A DNA stretch of 64,000 nucleotides from Rhodanobacter sp. (GCA_030148505.1 JASBTI010000041.1:62001-126000); one strand, 5' to 3'; shown: positions 32,002 to 41,013, counted from the stretch's first letter. The notes: generated by a model from the sequence alone, not told the origin. A program made the numbers and translations.

Positions 32002-32790
32002 ATGCGTATTGCCCGACTTGGTTGTCTGTTGTTGCTCTTCGGTTGTTCTGTCACCGCTCAGGCAAAGATGGTGCGGCATGCGGTGGTCTGGAGCCAGGGC
32101 GGCGTGCATTTTCACAGTGTGCTGATTTATGACGATGCCACCCCGGCGAAGCGGCCAGGCCTGCTCATGGTGCCGAACTGGTATGGCGTCAACGCGGCAG
32201 CGATAAAAAAGGCCGAGATGATCGCCGGCAGGCGCTATGTGATTCTGCTCACCGATATGTACGGGCAGCATGTGCGGCCGGCCAGCACGGCGCAGGCGCA
32301 GCTTGCGGTCAAGCCGTTGTACGGCGACCGGACACTGATGCGCAAACGAATGGCCGCTGCGCTGGGGCAGTTGAAGGCGCAGGCGACCAAGGCGCCGATC
32401 GACCTGCATCGGCTGGCGGCCATCGGGTTTTGCTTTGGCGGTTCGGCAGTGCTGGATCTCGCGCGCAGTGGCGCGGCGATCGCGGCGGTGGTTTCTTTCC
32501 ACGGTGCACTCACTACCGACAATCCGGCCCTGGCAAGGCACATCAAGGCTCGCGTACTGGCCATGAACGGTGCCGACGACACGTGGACCATGCCCGATGT
32601 CGGCAAATTCATGGATGAGATGCGCGGTAGCCCAGCCGACTGGGAGTTCGTGGTACTCGGCCACGCCCAGCACTGCTTCACCGAGGTAGGGGAAAATTCA
32701 CCCGGCTGCCGTTATGACGCGGCGGCCAGTGCGCGCAGCTACCGTTTGATGCACGACTGGCTGGCGCATGCCTTTGCGGGTACGCCCTGA
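32002..32790 (+). CDS. Secreted dienelactone hydrolase-family protein
   Basis: A 262-residue alpha/beta-hydrolase with a signal peptide (about 1-21, ending TAQA). The nucleophile elbow GFCFGG places Cys144 as the nucleophile, as in dienelactone hydrolases. A GADD segment (Asp192/193) and LGHAQHCF (His221 or His224) supply the rest of a Cys-Asp-His triad. Family members hydrolyse esters or lactones. The natural substrate is unknown. It stands alone, 60 bases after the ubi pair. Confidence 0.82.
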   Translation: MRIARLGCLLLLFGCSVTAQAKMVRHAVVWSQGGVHFHSVLIYDDATPAKRPGLLMVPNWYGVNAAAIKKAEMIAGRRYVILLTDMYGQHVRPASTAQAQLAVKPLYGDRTLMRKRMAAALGQLKAQATKAPIDLHRLAAIGFCFGGSAVLDLARSGAAIAAVVSFHGALTTDNPALARHIKARVLAMNGADDTWTMPDVGKFMDEMRGSPADWEFVVLGHAQHCFTEVGENSPGCRYDAAASARSYRLMHDWLAHAFAGTP

Positions 32791-32901
32791 GCTCGCCGGC
32801 TCGGGCCCGCCAGTGTTGTTGCCGACACGACATACGACACCACCGATTTCCCCGCACAGTCATGCGAAGATTGGCCCAACCAACCCTCAACAGGTCATTT
32901 C

Positions 32902-34233
32902 ATGACTATGCGCATGTCGAAATCCGCCCTTCATGAAATCGTGATTGTAGGTGGGGGCGCGGGTGGACTGGAGCTCGCGACCCGGCTGGGCGATCGCCTG
33001 GGTCGGCGGGGCAAGGCCCGCATTACCCTGGTCGACGCGGCCCGTTCGCACCTGTGGAAACCGTTGTTGTTCGAAGTGGCCGCGGGCAGCCTGGACTCTT
33101 ATGCGGATCGCCTTGAATATCTTGCCCAGTCGCACTGGCATCACTTTCGCTTTCACCTGGGGCGTATGGACGGGCTTGATCGCGCCCGGCAGGAGATCCA
33201 GCTGGCACCTGTGCATGACCAACGTGGTGTCGAGATCCTGCCACGGCGCAACGTGCGCTATGACAGCTTGGTGATCGCGGTCGGGTCAGTGGCCAACGAC
33301 TTCGGTGTGCCAGGCGTGCGCGAGCACTGCGCCATGCTCGACACGCCGGAGCAGGCCCGCGATTTTCATCGACGCCACATCAATGCCTGCCTGCGCGCGC
33401 ACACGAAGCCGGATGCCGTACAGCCTGCGCAGTTGACGGTGGGCATTGTCGGTGCGGGCGCCACCGGTGTCGAACTGGCAGCGGAATTGCACGACACCAC
33501 GCGTGAGTTGTCCACCTACGGTCTGGAAGATATCGACCCGGACAAGAATCTGCGCCTGGTGATTGTGGAGGCGGCCGATCGCATCCTGCCAGGCCTGCCG
33601 CAGTCCCTGTCGGCCTCGGTCATCACGCGCTTGAATGATCTGGGTGTCGTCGTGCATACCGGTGAGCGCGTAGTCGAGGTTCGCAGCGACGGCTTGCTCA
33701 CCGCCAGCGGAAAATTCATCGCTGCCGGCATGATGGTCTGGTCGGCAGGCATCAAGGGGCCGGATTTTCTCGCCGGGCTCGATGGGTTGGAAAGCAATCG
33801 CAGCAACCAGTTGCTGGTGCGGCCTACGCTGCAGACCACCCGCGATGACGCCATCTTTGCCTTTGGTGACTGTGCGGCCTGTCCGCTGCCGGGCGGTGAA
33901 GGCAATGTGCCGCCACGGGCGCAGGCCGCGCATCAGCAGGCGGCATTGCTGGTGCGTTCGTTGCGCCGACGGTTGCACGGAAAAGCGTTACCCGTTTACC
34001 GCTATCGGGACTACGGATCCCTGGTGGCGCTGGGCTTGTTCAGCCCAGTGGGTAGCCTGATGGGTGCCTTGATCGGTGGCAGCGTGATGATTGAGGGGGC
34101 CCTGGCGCGGTTGGTGTACTGGTCACTGCATAAGATGCACCAGGTGGCGCTGCACGGGTACTACAAGACAGCTCTCGCTACCTTGGCCAATCTTATCAAC
34201 CGACCCAACCGGGTGAAGATCAAGCTGCATTGA
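32902..34233 (+). CDS. ndh: Type II NADH:quinone oxidoreductase-like FAD/NAD(P) protein
   Basis: A 443-residue two-Rossmann flavoprotein. The FAD site IVGGGAGGLELA begins at residue 15, the second dinucleotide site IVGAGATGVELAAEL is near 180, and FGDCAACP lies near 325. A C-terminal amphipathic region (about 395-435) would attach it to the membrane. NDH-2 enzymes pass electrons from NADH to quinone without pumping protons. The surrounding ubi and polyprenyl synthase genes fit this role. The gene converges on ispB with only 11 bases between stops. Confidence 0.87.
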   Translation: MTMRMSKSALHEIVIVGGGAGGLELATRLGDRLGRRGKARITLVDAARSHLWKPLLFEVAAGSLDSYADRLEYLAQSHWHHFRFHLGRMDGLDRARQEIQLAPVHDQRGVEILPRRNVRYDSLVIAVGSVANDFGVPGVREHCAMLDTPEQARDFHRRHINACLRAHTKPDAVQPAQLTVGIVGAGATGVELAAELHDTTRELSTYGLEDIDPDKNLRLVIVEAADRILPGLPQSLSASVITRLNDLGVVVHTGERVVEVRSDGLLTASGKFIAAGMMVWSAGIKGPDFLAGLDGLESNRSNQLLVRPTLQTTRDDAIFAFGDCAACPLPGGEGNVPPRAQAAHQQAALLVRSLRRRLHGKALPVYRYRDYGSLVALGLFSPVGSLMGALIGGSVMIEGALARLVYWSLHKMHQVALHGYYKTALATLANLINRPNRVKIKLH

Positions 34234-34244
34234 GTGTGTGTGAC

Positions 34245-35264
34245 TCAGGAGCTGCGTTGTACCGAATAGTCCGCGAGGTCGGCCAGCGCGTCGCGGTAGG
34301 GCGATGCAGGTAGTGTGAAGAGAGCCTGGCGGGCTGCGTCGGCGTGGGCTACCGCACGCGCTCGGGTGCGCTCCAGCGCGCCCGAATCTCGGATCGACGC
34401 GATGATGCGATCGAGCGAATCGAGGCCACCTTTTTCGATGGCATGGCGCAACGAGTGCGCTTGCGCGGCGCCGTCCGGATCGGATCGGGCATGCTCAAGA
34501 GCGTAGATGATAGGTAGCGTCGGTTTGCCCTCGGCGAGGTCGTCGCCGATGTTCTTGCCGAGCGTACCAGCGTCGCTTACATAGTCGAGCAGGTCGTCGG
34601 CAATCTGGAATGCATAGCCGAGTTGCACGCCGTACTCGCGCAGCGCGGCGGTCTGCGCTTGCGGCAGACCGCCGAGGATGCCGCCGAGCTCGGTGGCGGC
34701 CGCGAACAATACGGCAGTCTTGCGCTCGATGACTGCCAGATAGGAAGCCTCGTCAACGTCGGCGTTGCCGATGTTCAGCAACTGCAACACCTCGCCTTCG
34801 GCGATGGTGTTGGTGGTGTCGGCAAGAATGCGCATGATGCGCATGTTGTCCAGTTCGACCATCAACTGGAACGAACGCGAATAGAGGAAATCGCCGACCA
34901 GGACGCTGGCCGCATTGCCCCAAAGTGCGTTCGCCGTCTCGCGGCCGCGGCGCAGACCGGATTCATCGACCACGTCATCGTGCAACAGGGTCGAGGTATG
35001 GATGAACTCGATCACCGCGGCGAGCTTGATGTGTTGTTCGCCTGTATAGCCGGCTGCGCTGGCGGCCAATACATGCAGCATCGGCCGCAGCCGCTTGCCG
35101 CCGCTGGCGATGATGTGATCGGCAATCTGGTTGATCAGCACCACATCCGACGATAGACGCTGGCGGATCAGTGCATCGACCCGCTGCATGTCGGCGGCGG
35201 CGAGCTCGCGCACATCGACGAAGTTGCGTGAGGGTCCGTTAAGTTGTTCGGCGGGCTGGCTCAT
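34245..35264 (-). CDS. ispB: Octaprenyl (polyprenyl) diphosphate synthase IspB
   Basis: A 339-residue all-helical trans-prenyltransferase that makes the ubiquinone side-chain precursor. The first aspartate-rich motif is LLHDDVVD (Asp96, Asp97, Asp100), the second is DDLLD (223-227), and GGKRLRP lies near 55-61. The start at 35264 (MSQPAEQ) gives normal length; the frame is open to 35462 without family similarity. Chain length cannot be read from sequence alone. The quinone genes across the way support the assignment. Confidence 0.93.
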   Translation of the reverse strand: MSQPAEQLNGPSRNFVDVRELAAADMQRVDALIRQRLSSDVVLINQIADHIIASGGKRLRPMLHVLAASAAGYTGEQHIKLAAVIEFIHTSTLLHDDVVDESGLRRGRETANALWGNAASVLVGDFLYSRSFQLMVELDNMRIMRILADTTNTIAEGEVLQLLNIGNADVDEASYLAVIERKTAVLFAAATELGGILGGLPQAQTAALREYGVQLGYAFQIADDLLDYVSDAGTLGKNIGDDLAEGKPTLPIIYALEHARSDPDGAAQAHSLRHAIEKGGLDSLDRIIASIRDSGALERTRARAVAHADAARQALFTLPASPYRDALADLADYSVQRSS

Positions 35265-35292
35265 GGGGCACTTCGTAAGGTCATGTCGGTTG

Positions 35293-35298
35293 ATTATA
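35293..35298 (-). promoter_or_regulatory. Candidate -10 element for ispB
   Basis: On the minus strand a perfect TATAAT lies 29 bases before the ispB start codon. No good -35 hexamer is seen at 16-18 bases, so this is only a candidate. Confidence 0.4.
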
Positions 35299-35443
35299 GG
35301 GGGTTGTAGCCGACCATGATGCGGGCTTCCCCACTTAGGCTGCCGACGTTGGCTGAGGGTCCGCTGCGCCCGAGCGAGCCTGGAGCGATCAGCCCGACCA
35401 AACTCGTGGCGTTGTGTCGCAGGGGTTTGGACGGCCGCAGGTC

Positions 35444-35449
35444 TATAAT
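35444..35449 (+). promoter_or_regulatory. Candidate -10 element for the YajR-like MFS gene
   Basis: A perfect TATAAT hexamer lies 33 bases before the inferred GTG start. The -35 region at the usual spacing is G-rich and unconvincing. Confidence 0.4.
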
Positions 35450-35482
35450 GGCCTCTCGTCATTATCCAGGTGGTCAGTAGCC

Positions 35483-36682
35483 GTGAGCAAACTCAGCAAG
35501 CGTGAATTGAACACGGCTTTCGCCTTGTCCAGCGTAGTCGGCCTGCGCATGTTCGGCCTGTTCCTGATCATGCCGGTGTTCACTGCCTATGCGATCCATT
35601 TGCCTGGAGCGACGCCTCTGCTGGTGGGGCTGGCGATCGGTATCTACGGCTTTGCTCAGGCCTTGCTGCAAGTGCCGGTCGGGCTGTTGTCCGATCGTAT
35701 CGGAAGGCACCTGACGATCACGATCGGATTGCTGGTGTTTGTGGTTGGCAGCGTGGTGGCGGCGATGGCACATGGTATTGTCGGAATCATTGTCGGGCGT
35801 GTACTGCAAGGCATGGGTGCGGTGTCCGGGGCAAGCCAGGCGCTGGCCGCCGATCATTCCCGCGATGACAATCGCAGCAAGGTGATGGGCATCATCGGGG
35901 TCAGTATCGGTCTGGCCTTTGTATTGGCAATCATTCTCAGCGCGCCGCTGGCAGAGATTTCCGGCCTGTCCGGCTTGTTCGGGTTGACCGCGCTGCTGGC
36001 GGTGGCGGCGATCGGTCTGCTGTGGATGTTGGTGCCCAGGCCGGCCCAACGCACGGCGCCTGCCGCGGCACGATCAGGGGCGGTATTGCGCATGCTGGTC
36101 AAGCCCCAGTTGATGGTATTGAACGTATCCGTCTTCATGATGCATACCATGTTGACCGCGGCATTCGTGGCCCTGCCGTTGATGCTGATGCGCGACACCG
36201 GTTTCGCGCTCGATCGTCAATGGGAGCTCTACCTGCCGGTGATGCTGATTTCCGCCGTGGTGATGGGAGGTGTGTTGCGCCGGGTGACATCAGTTTCCGG
36301 CAGCATGCACTTGATCCTCATCTGCGCATTGGGATTGGCGCTTGCGCTGTACGGCTTCAGTGCTGCCAACCATGGCCAGCTGATCCTGTGGCTGGCCGCC
36401 ATCGTGTTTTTCAGTGCTTTCAATCTGCTGGAAGCCAGCCTGCCTAGCCTGGTGTCGCGACTGGCACCCCCGCATATGCGTGGCGCGGCGCTCGGCGCCT
36501 ATGCGACTAGCCAGTTCTTCGGTGCTGGCGTCGGTGGCGTGCTCGGTGGCGCGATGTTGCAGCACGTCGGGATCTCGGCCGTCTTTGCAGTCGCCGCCGC
36601 CCTGATCATTCTGTGGCTGCCCCTGTTGCTGTGGGGACGCTCCCGGGTGGTCGCGGCAGATGTGGCGGTAGCCACCGCCTGA
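35483..36682 (+). CDS. MFS transporter, YajR-like
   Basis: A protein of about 399 residues with twelve hydrophobic segments. The N-terminal LRMFGLFLIMPVF, the motif A loop GLLSDRIGRHLT and a RVLQGMGAVSGAS segment resemble the YajR drug/proton antiporter group. Unlike E. coli YajR, no C-terminal YAM domain is present; the chain ends soon after the last helix. The GTG at 35483 is chosen because it directly precedes the family-like SKLSKRELNT residues. Upstream residues to 35414 do not look coding. The substrate is unknown. Confidence 0.85.
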   Translation: MSKLSKRELNTAFALSSVVGLRMFGLFLIMPVFTAYAIHLPGATPLLVGLAIGIYGFAQALLQVPVGLLSDRIGRHLTITIGLLVFVVGSVVAAMAHGIVGIIVGRVLQGMGAVSGASQALAADHSRDDNRSKVMGIIGVSIGLAFVLAIILSAPLAEISGLSGLFGLTALLAVAAIGLLWMLVPRPAQRTAPAAARSGAVLRMLVKPQLMVLNVSVFMMHTMLTAAFVALPLMLMRDTGFALDRQWELYLPVMLISAVVMGGVLRRVTSVSGSMHLILICALGLALALYGFSAANHGQLILWLAAIVFFSAFNLLEASLPSLVSRLAPPHMRGAALGAYATSQFFGAGVGGVLGGAMLQHVGISAVFAVAAALIILWLPLLLWGRSRVVAADVAVATA

Positions 36683-36790
36683 GGAGGCGCCCGACGACCG
36701 GCAGCCTCTCACGCGTTTTGTCCTTTCACTGGCATTTGAGTTGCGCGCGAGCGCTACGCCCTATCACGGATGGGAAAATAGCCTGTCTCC

Positions 36791-36814
36791 CGGGTACGGG
36801 TTGCGGGTACGGGT
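36791..36814. repeat. Direct repeat CGGGTACGGGT, two copies
   Basis: CGGGTACGGGT occurs at 36791-36801 and 36804-36814, separated by TG, and is followed by another GTAC. It lies in the gap before ssb and has no assigned role. Confidence 0.6.
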
Positions 36815-37190
36815 ACAAGGCGAGGCGAGGGATCGCCGTGGTTTTGCAGAGTCGGCGGGATTCTAGGTAGATGGAATGCGTAGCGGAGACAGCAAATGCC
36901 GCGTCCTTACATCGGCGTAGCATCTCCGTTTTTGTAGGGCGAGCGGCAGAGATTGGCTAGGGTCACGACCCTCGCCGATGTCAGCGCCCCAGACGATCGG
37001 CGGCGAACATGATGAAAGCTGCATCGAAGATGGTTTCCCGTGGCATCAGTGCCTGTGGGCTCCGCGGTGGCGATAAGTGCACTGGCGGGACTGTTGGCAA
37101 GTTCGGGTGGACAGCGCCGAAAGGAGGCCTTGCTGTTCACTGTGGCCGCGAACCGCGGGACAGTCAGGCCGGTTATGATAGAAGCCTGCA

Positions 37191-37210
37191 GGGGGTCGAA
37201 CGCGACCCCT
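37191..37210 (+). other. Hairpin upstream of ssb
   Basis: GGGGTCG (37192-37198) pairs perfectly with CGACCCC (37203-37209) around an AACG loop, with a possible extra G-T pair. There is no T run, so it is more likely a structured 5' leader of ssb than a terminator. It ends 57 bases before the ATG. Confidence 0.5.
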
Positions 37211-37266
37211 AACCACGATCACTAGGCCGGATATGCTTCATCGGCCACGCATAGCGAGGTAGTCAC

Positions 37267-37764
37267 ATGGCACGCGGTATCAACAAAGTCATTCTGGTGG
37301 GCAACCTGGGCGCAGATCCGGAGATGCGCCATACCGGTGGCGGTACGGCGGTAACCACGCTGAACGTTGCGACCTCGGAAAGCTGGACTGACAAGCAGAG
37401 CGGTGAGAAGGTCGAGAAGACCGAATGGCACCGGGTGAAGATGTTTGGCCGGCTGGCTGAAATCGCCGGTGACTATCTGAAGAAAGGTCGGCAGGTCTAT
37501 ATCGAAGGTTCGCTGCGTACCGACAAATACACCGGTAAGGACGGCATCGAACGTTACAGCACGGACATTATCGCCAACGAGATGCAGATGCTGGGGGGGA
37601 ACGAGGGTGGCGGCGGGCAGCGCGAGCGCCCGCAAAGCGCCAGTAGTGGCCAGCGCAGCAACTACGGTGGCCAAAGCCGTGGCGGAAGCGAATCCGGCGG
37701 TGTGCCGAGCCATGCACCCGCGCCCGCCGATACGGGTTTTGCCGACGACGATATTCCGTTCTGA
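37267..37764 (+). CDS. ssb: Single-stranded DNA-binding protein
   Basis: A 165-residue SSB. The N-terminal OB fold (about 1-110) starts [19 protein letters not shown] and has [22 protein letters not shown] flexible Gly/Ser/Gln-rich linker follows, and the acidic tip DDDIPF binds replication and repair partners. It coats single-stranded DNA as a tetramer. It follows the YajR-like transporter gene after a long gap. Confidence 0.97.
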   Translation: MARGINKVILVGNLGADPEMRHTGGGTAVTTLNVATSESWTDKQSGEKVEKTEWHRVKMFGRLAEIAGDYLKKGRQVYIEGSLRTDKYTGKDGIERYSTDIIANEMQMLGGNEGGGGQRERPQSASSGQRSNYGGQSRGGSESGGVPSHAPAPADTGFADDDIPF

Positions 37765-37802
37765 GAGACCCTGGGTTCCGTCCTTGGCGCGGCCGCGTAA
37801 GA

Positions 37803-38189
37803 TCAGCCAGTAGGTCGCTTGGGTCCCGTTCCGCGGAAAGTTAACAAGAGGTTCAGAGCATCGAGGACCGCCTTCATGTGGTAGGGTTTCAATAGCAGGC
37901 GTGCATTCTGGAAACGTGCCGGCAGCGCCTCCGCGCCGTGGCCCGAAGAGAACAAAAAGGGAATTTCTCGGCGCTGGCACTCGTCGGCAACAGGAAAACT
38001 GGAGTTTGGGCCCAATCGGATGTCGAGAATGGCAGCGTCGACGGGGTGCTCGGTCAGCATGGCCAACGCTTCTTCTACCCTTGTCGCGATGAGTACGCGA
38101 TAACCGACGCTACCGAGCAGATCTTCCAGGAGCATCGTGACCAAAGGTTCGTCTTCGGCCACGAGGACGCAGTATGCGGGTTCATTCAT
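37803..38189 (-). CDS. Single-domain response regulator (receiver), end of the kai operon
   Basis: A protein of about 128 residues that is one CheY-like receiver. VLVAEDEP gives the acidic pair, AAILDIRLG the phosphoacceptor Asp, SSGHG the switch Ser region, and LLLKPY the conserved Lys. No output domain is present, so it likely passes phosphate on or acts by protein contact. The start is uncertain: ATG 38189 gives a compact receiver, and an in-frame ATG at 38225 adds twelve residues. It lies 69 bases after the hybrid kinase gene and is the last gene of the kaiC-kaiB-kaiB-kinase run. Confidence 0.8.
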   Translation of the reverse strand: MNEPAYCVLVAEDEPLVTMLLEDLLGSVGYRVLIATRVEEALAMLTEHPVDAAILDIRLGPNSSFPVADECQRREIPFLFSSGHGAEALPARFQNARLLLKPYHMKAVLDALNLLLTFRGTGPKRPTG

Positions 38190-38258
38190 CAAGGTACGGC
38201 TCAATAGGGTAGGGGCGACGAGCATGATTTTTGGATCGGCAGGGCTGGTGCTGGTCGC

Positions 38259-40331
38259 TTACGGTGATGCGGGTGATTGCAAAGCGGCGCTTACGGCGAT
38301 CGATAGGTCAATCTGGCTATAAGGCTTGCGTAGAATCCTCGCGGCGCCGTTGCCCTCTTCCAGTGACCCGGCATGGCCGGTATAACCCGAAGTCAGCAGT
38401 ATCGGAATTTGTGAATACTTGGCCTCTATTTCGCGAGCCAGATCGAAGCCGCTCATTTCGCCTGGCATGATCACATCACTAAAGACCAGATCCACTGATC
38501 TGTGCTGCTCGATCATTTCCAGAGCAGCATATCCCCGGTCTGCCTCCAGCACGCCGTAGCCCAGGTTACGGAGCATGCTGCTAGCGATCTGGCGGACATC
38601 ATGGTCGTCCTCCACCACGAGTACAGTGCCGCGGCCCTTGACTTCTTGCCGTATGGAATTGTCCTGCGCTTGTTGGGTTTGCTCGATCGCGCGGGGCAGG
38701 AAAATAGAGACCGTAGTCCCTTGCCCGAGCGCGCTCGCGATTGAAACAAAGCCGCCCGACTGTTTGGCAAAACCATATACCTGACTGAGTCCCAAGCCAG
38801 TGCCTTTGCCGATTTCCTTGGTGGTGAAAAATGGCTCAAAAACTTTTGTGATCAGCTCGGGCGAGATCCCGGTGCCGGTATCAGTGACGGAAACAACAAC
38901 ATAGTTGCCAGCTTCTCCGCCAAGCAGCGCGCCCTCCCCTTGGTCAAGGGTTCGTGTAGCAGTGGCGATGGTCAACGTACCGCCTTGGGGCATGGCGTCC
39001 CGCGCATTGATAGCCAGGTTGAGAATGGCCGTTTCCAATTGATGGGGGTCGGTCTGGCACAGCCACTCTCCTGCGGCGGGAGCTATCTTCAGGATTACCG
39101 TTTCGCCGATGGCACGGTCAAGAAGGTTCTGGAATGTTGCCATCAGCTCATCAAGGGATACGGCCTCGACGCGGAGATCCTGGCGGCGTGCAAAAGCGAG
39201 CAGCTGTTGGGTAAGTTTGGCACCACGGCTCACCCCTTGCCGCGCCGTCCTTAGATATAACTGCGCCCCAGGGTTGTCGGCTACCCTGATTTCAAGAAGA
39301 TCAAGACTGCCCGCGACGATCATCAAAAGATTATTGAAGTCATGGGCGATGCCACCGGTCAACTCGCCGATCGCTTCCATTTTCTGGGCTTGCCGCAATT
39401 GCTCGTCGAGCAAGCGACGTTCGGTGATATCCGATACGACACCGGCAATACGTATGGGCGTCGCGTTGCGATAATAGGTCAGCCCTCTGACCTGGATCCA
39501 GCGAAGGGCATTGTCGGTAGGGCGCCGAATGCGTTTTTCGAAGTCGACGACACCGGTGAGTCGCGCTCGTGCGAATGCTTCGGTTACGGCAGGGCGATCC
39601 TCGGGTAAAAAGCGCGAGAGCGTAATGCGCGGATCCCATGTTGTCGCGGTATTGAAATGGCCGAAAATCTGGTTGTAGCGGGAGGATCGAATCAGGTTGC
39701 CCGTGACCAGGTCAAGGTCCCAGTTGCCCATGTCCGCGGCATCCAGAGCCAACTGAAGACTGGCCTCAGCGCGAGTGCGTACCTCAATCTCATTGGCCAG
39801 CAAAATATTGGCACTAGCCAGTTCGTCCCGGCGTTTCCGGATGACAGTCAGATCCGTGACCACGCAGCAAATGATCCTCGACTGCTCGGGTTCGACGGCG
39901 AGCTCTACCATGGAGATCGTCACCGGCACTTCGAGCGAGTCCTGCCGGATCATGTTGAACTCTGCCGAACGGCTGGCATCGAGCATCAGGAAATCGTCAA
40001 AGCGAGCTCGCTCGGAGGGAGCCAGCAAAGCCTGAATATGTTGCCCGATAAGTGTGTTTCTAAGTCGGCCAACCAGTGTGGCCAGACGCTGGTTGCAGTA
40101 TAAAATGGTACCGTCGCAGCCAAGAGTTACAGCGCTTTCCTGCATCTGCTCGATCAGCACGCGATAAGGACGATCGGCGCTCTCGAGCGTATAAACCTGC
40201 TGGCCCGAGGTGCCTGCGCCGACGACAACGGCATCGACATCTCCGTTGCGAATTGCATCGAGGGTTTCTTCGGCTTCCCGAAGTCGTTGCTCCAATTCGG
40301 CGATGCGGTCTTGGGGAGTGACTTGGACCAT
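38259..40331 (-). CDS. Kai-associated PAS/PAS hybrid histidine kinase
   Basis: A 690-residue soluble kinase. Residues 1-50 hold a helix and a DAIRNGDVDAVVV segment leading to a QVYTLESADRPYRVL stretch, a head seen in many PAS kinases linked to kai genes. PAS domains follow at about 55-165 and 190-305, then HisKA with AHDFNNLL (His330), HATPase with NARDAMP and GTGLGLS, and a receiver from about 567 with Asp619 as phosphoacceptor. It starts 11 bases after kaiB, so KaiB/KaiC state may control it. No membrane segment is present. Confidence 0.88.
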   Translation of the reverse strand: MVQVTPQDRIAELEQRLREAEETLDAIRNGDVDAVVVGAGTSGQQVYTLESADRPYRVLIEQMQESAVTLGCDGTILYCNQRLATLVGRLRNTLIGQHIQALLAPSERARFDDFLMLDASRSAEFNMIRQDSLEVPVTISMVELAVEPEQSRIICCVVTDLTVIRKRRDELASANILLANEIEVRTRAEASLQLALDAADMGNWDLDLVTGNLIRSSRYNQIFGHFNTATTWDPRITLSRFLPEDRPAVTEAFARARLTGVVDFEKRIRRPTDNALRWIQVRGLTYYRNATPIRIAGVVSDITERRLLDEQLRQAQKMEAIGELTGGIAHDFNNLLMIVAGSLDLLEIRVADNPGAQLYLRTARQGVSRGAKLTQQLLAFARRQDLRVEAVSLDELMATFQNLLDRAIGETVILKIAPAAGEWLCQTDPHQLETAILNLAINARDAMPQGGTLTIATATRTLDQGEGALLGGEAGNYVVVSVTDTGTGISPELITKVFEPFFTTKEIGKGTGLGLSQVYGFAKQSGGFVSIASALGQGTTVSIFLPRAIEQTQQAQDNSIRQEVKGRGTVLVVEDDHDVRQIASSMLRNLGYGVLEADRGYAALEMIEQHRSVDLVFSDVIMPGEMSGFDLAREIEAKYSQIPILLTSGYTGHAGSLEEGNGAARILRKPYSQIDLSIAVSAALQSPASP

Positions 40332-40342
40332 GAAACCATGCC

Positions 40343-40660
40343 CTACCGGGGAACGCTGGCCAATAGGCTGAGGCCAGCCAGTACGCGATCCGGATCGGAC
40401 ATGTCACCGATGGTACGTCGCGATGGTTCGGGCAAGAGCTTGATCAGGGTGGGAGTTGCAATCACCTGCAAGTCGCGGGTTGCCTCCGGATTTTCATAGA
40501 CGTCGATGATCTCCAGGTCGTATTGGCCATGCAGACGCTCTTCGCAAATGCGCTGCAGGTTTTCGATAGCTCGCGTCGATCGGGGGCTCGAGCCGGAAAT
40601 GAACAGACGAAGCCTGTATGGGGCCATCATGCGCGTGGCATCGCCTGCGTCGATACTCAC
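40343..40660 (-). CDS. kaiB: KaiB-like protein (second, more divergent copy)
   Basis: A 105-residue thioredoxin-like KaiB family protein. [55 protein letters not shown] and DRVLAGL follow the KaiB pattern closely, but VAG is ISG and PPP is PEP. KaiB proteins switch fold and bind KaiC. The start is a GTG at 40660 that overlaps the stop of the first kaiB in GTGA. ATGs ten and eleven codons in would give a compact product of about 95 residues. Confidence 0.9.
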   Translation of the reverse strand: MSIDAGDATRMMAPYRLRLFISGSSPRSTRAIENLQRICEERLHGQYDLEIIDVYENPEATRDLQVIATPTLIKLLPEPSRRTIGDMSDPDRVLAGLSLLASVPR

Positions 40661-41013
40661 GATGAGGCTGTCTCTCGTGGACAGATATCCAGGCCGACGA
40701 GCACGCGGTCGGTATTGGACAGATCGCCAATGACACGTTTGAGCGGAGGCGGCAATCGCCGTATCAAGGTAGGTAGAGCGATGATCTGGTCCCCCGCTGC
40801 CAACTGGGGTGTAATGGTAAGGTCGATGATCTCGATGAAATAGCGGCCGGTCAGATAGTTCTCACAAATGGTCTTCAGATTGCCGATGGCCGCCAATGAC
40901 TTCGGCGTTTGTCCCGCCACGTAGAGGCGCAGATTGTACGCGTCCGGTTCCGCTTGACCGATCTCCACGGAACAACCCTCAGCCACCTTGTGCTGTGCAC
41001 TTTCACTGGTCAC
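40657..41013 (-). CDS. kaiB: KaiB-like protein (first, canonical copy)
   Basis: A 118-residue KaiB with a short acidic N-terminal extension. The core is close to cyanobacterial Kai[19 protein letters not shown], an IEIIDL strand, [19 protein letters not shown] and [14 protein letters not shown]. KaiB binds KaiC in its thioredoxin-like fold and, in cyanobacteria, sequesters partner proteins. The start is a GTG at 41011-41013, which overlaps the kaiC stop by 11 bases. The frame is open to 41226, but that part is kaiC coding sequence in another frame. Confidence 0.93.
   Translation of the reverse strand: MTSESAQHKVAEGCSVEIGQAEPDAYNLRLYVAGQTPKSLAAIGNLKTICENYLTGRYFIEIIDLTITPQLAAGDQIIALPTLIRRLPPPLKRVIGDLSNTDRVLVGLDICPRETASS

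Larger units (their letters stand above)
36683..37266 (+). other. 584-base non-coding region upstream of ssb
   Basis: Short open frames exist on both strands but none has a ribosome site or family-like residues. The region holds a direct repeat at 36791-36814, a perfect-stem hairpin at 37191-37210 and a TATGAT hexamer at 37174-37179 that could be a -10 element for ssb. No LexA-type site was recognised. It may contain a decayed gene, but nothing could be identified. Confidence 0.5.

Noticed and set aside
36726-36923. Small minus-strand frame of 65 codons before ssb
   Set aside because: It runs through a direct repeat, lacks a ribosome site and has no recognisable residues.
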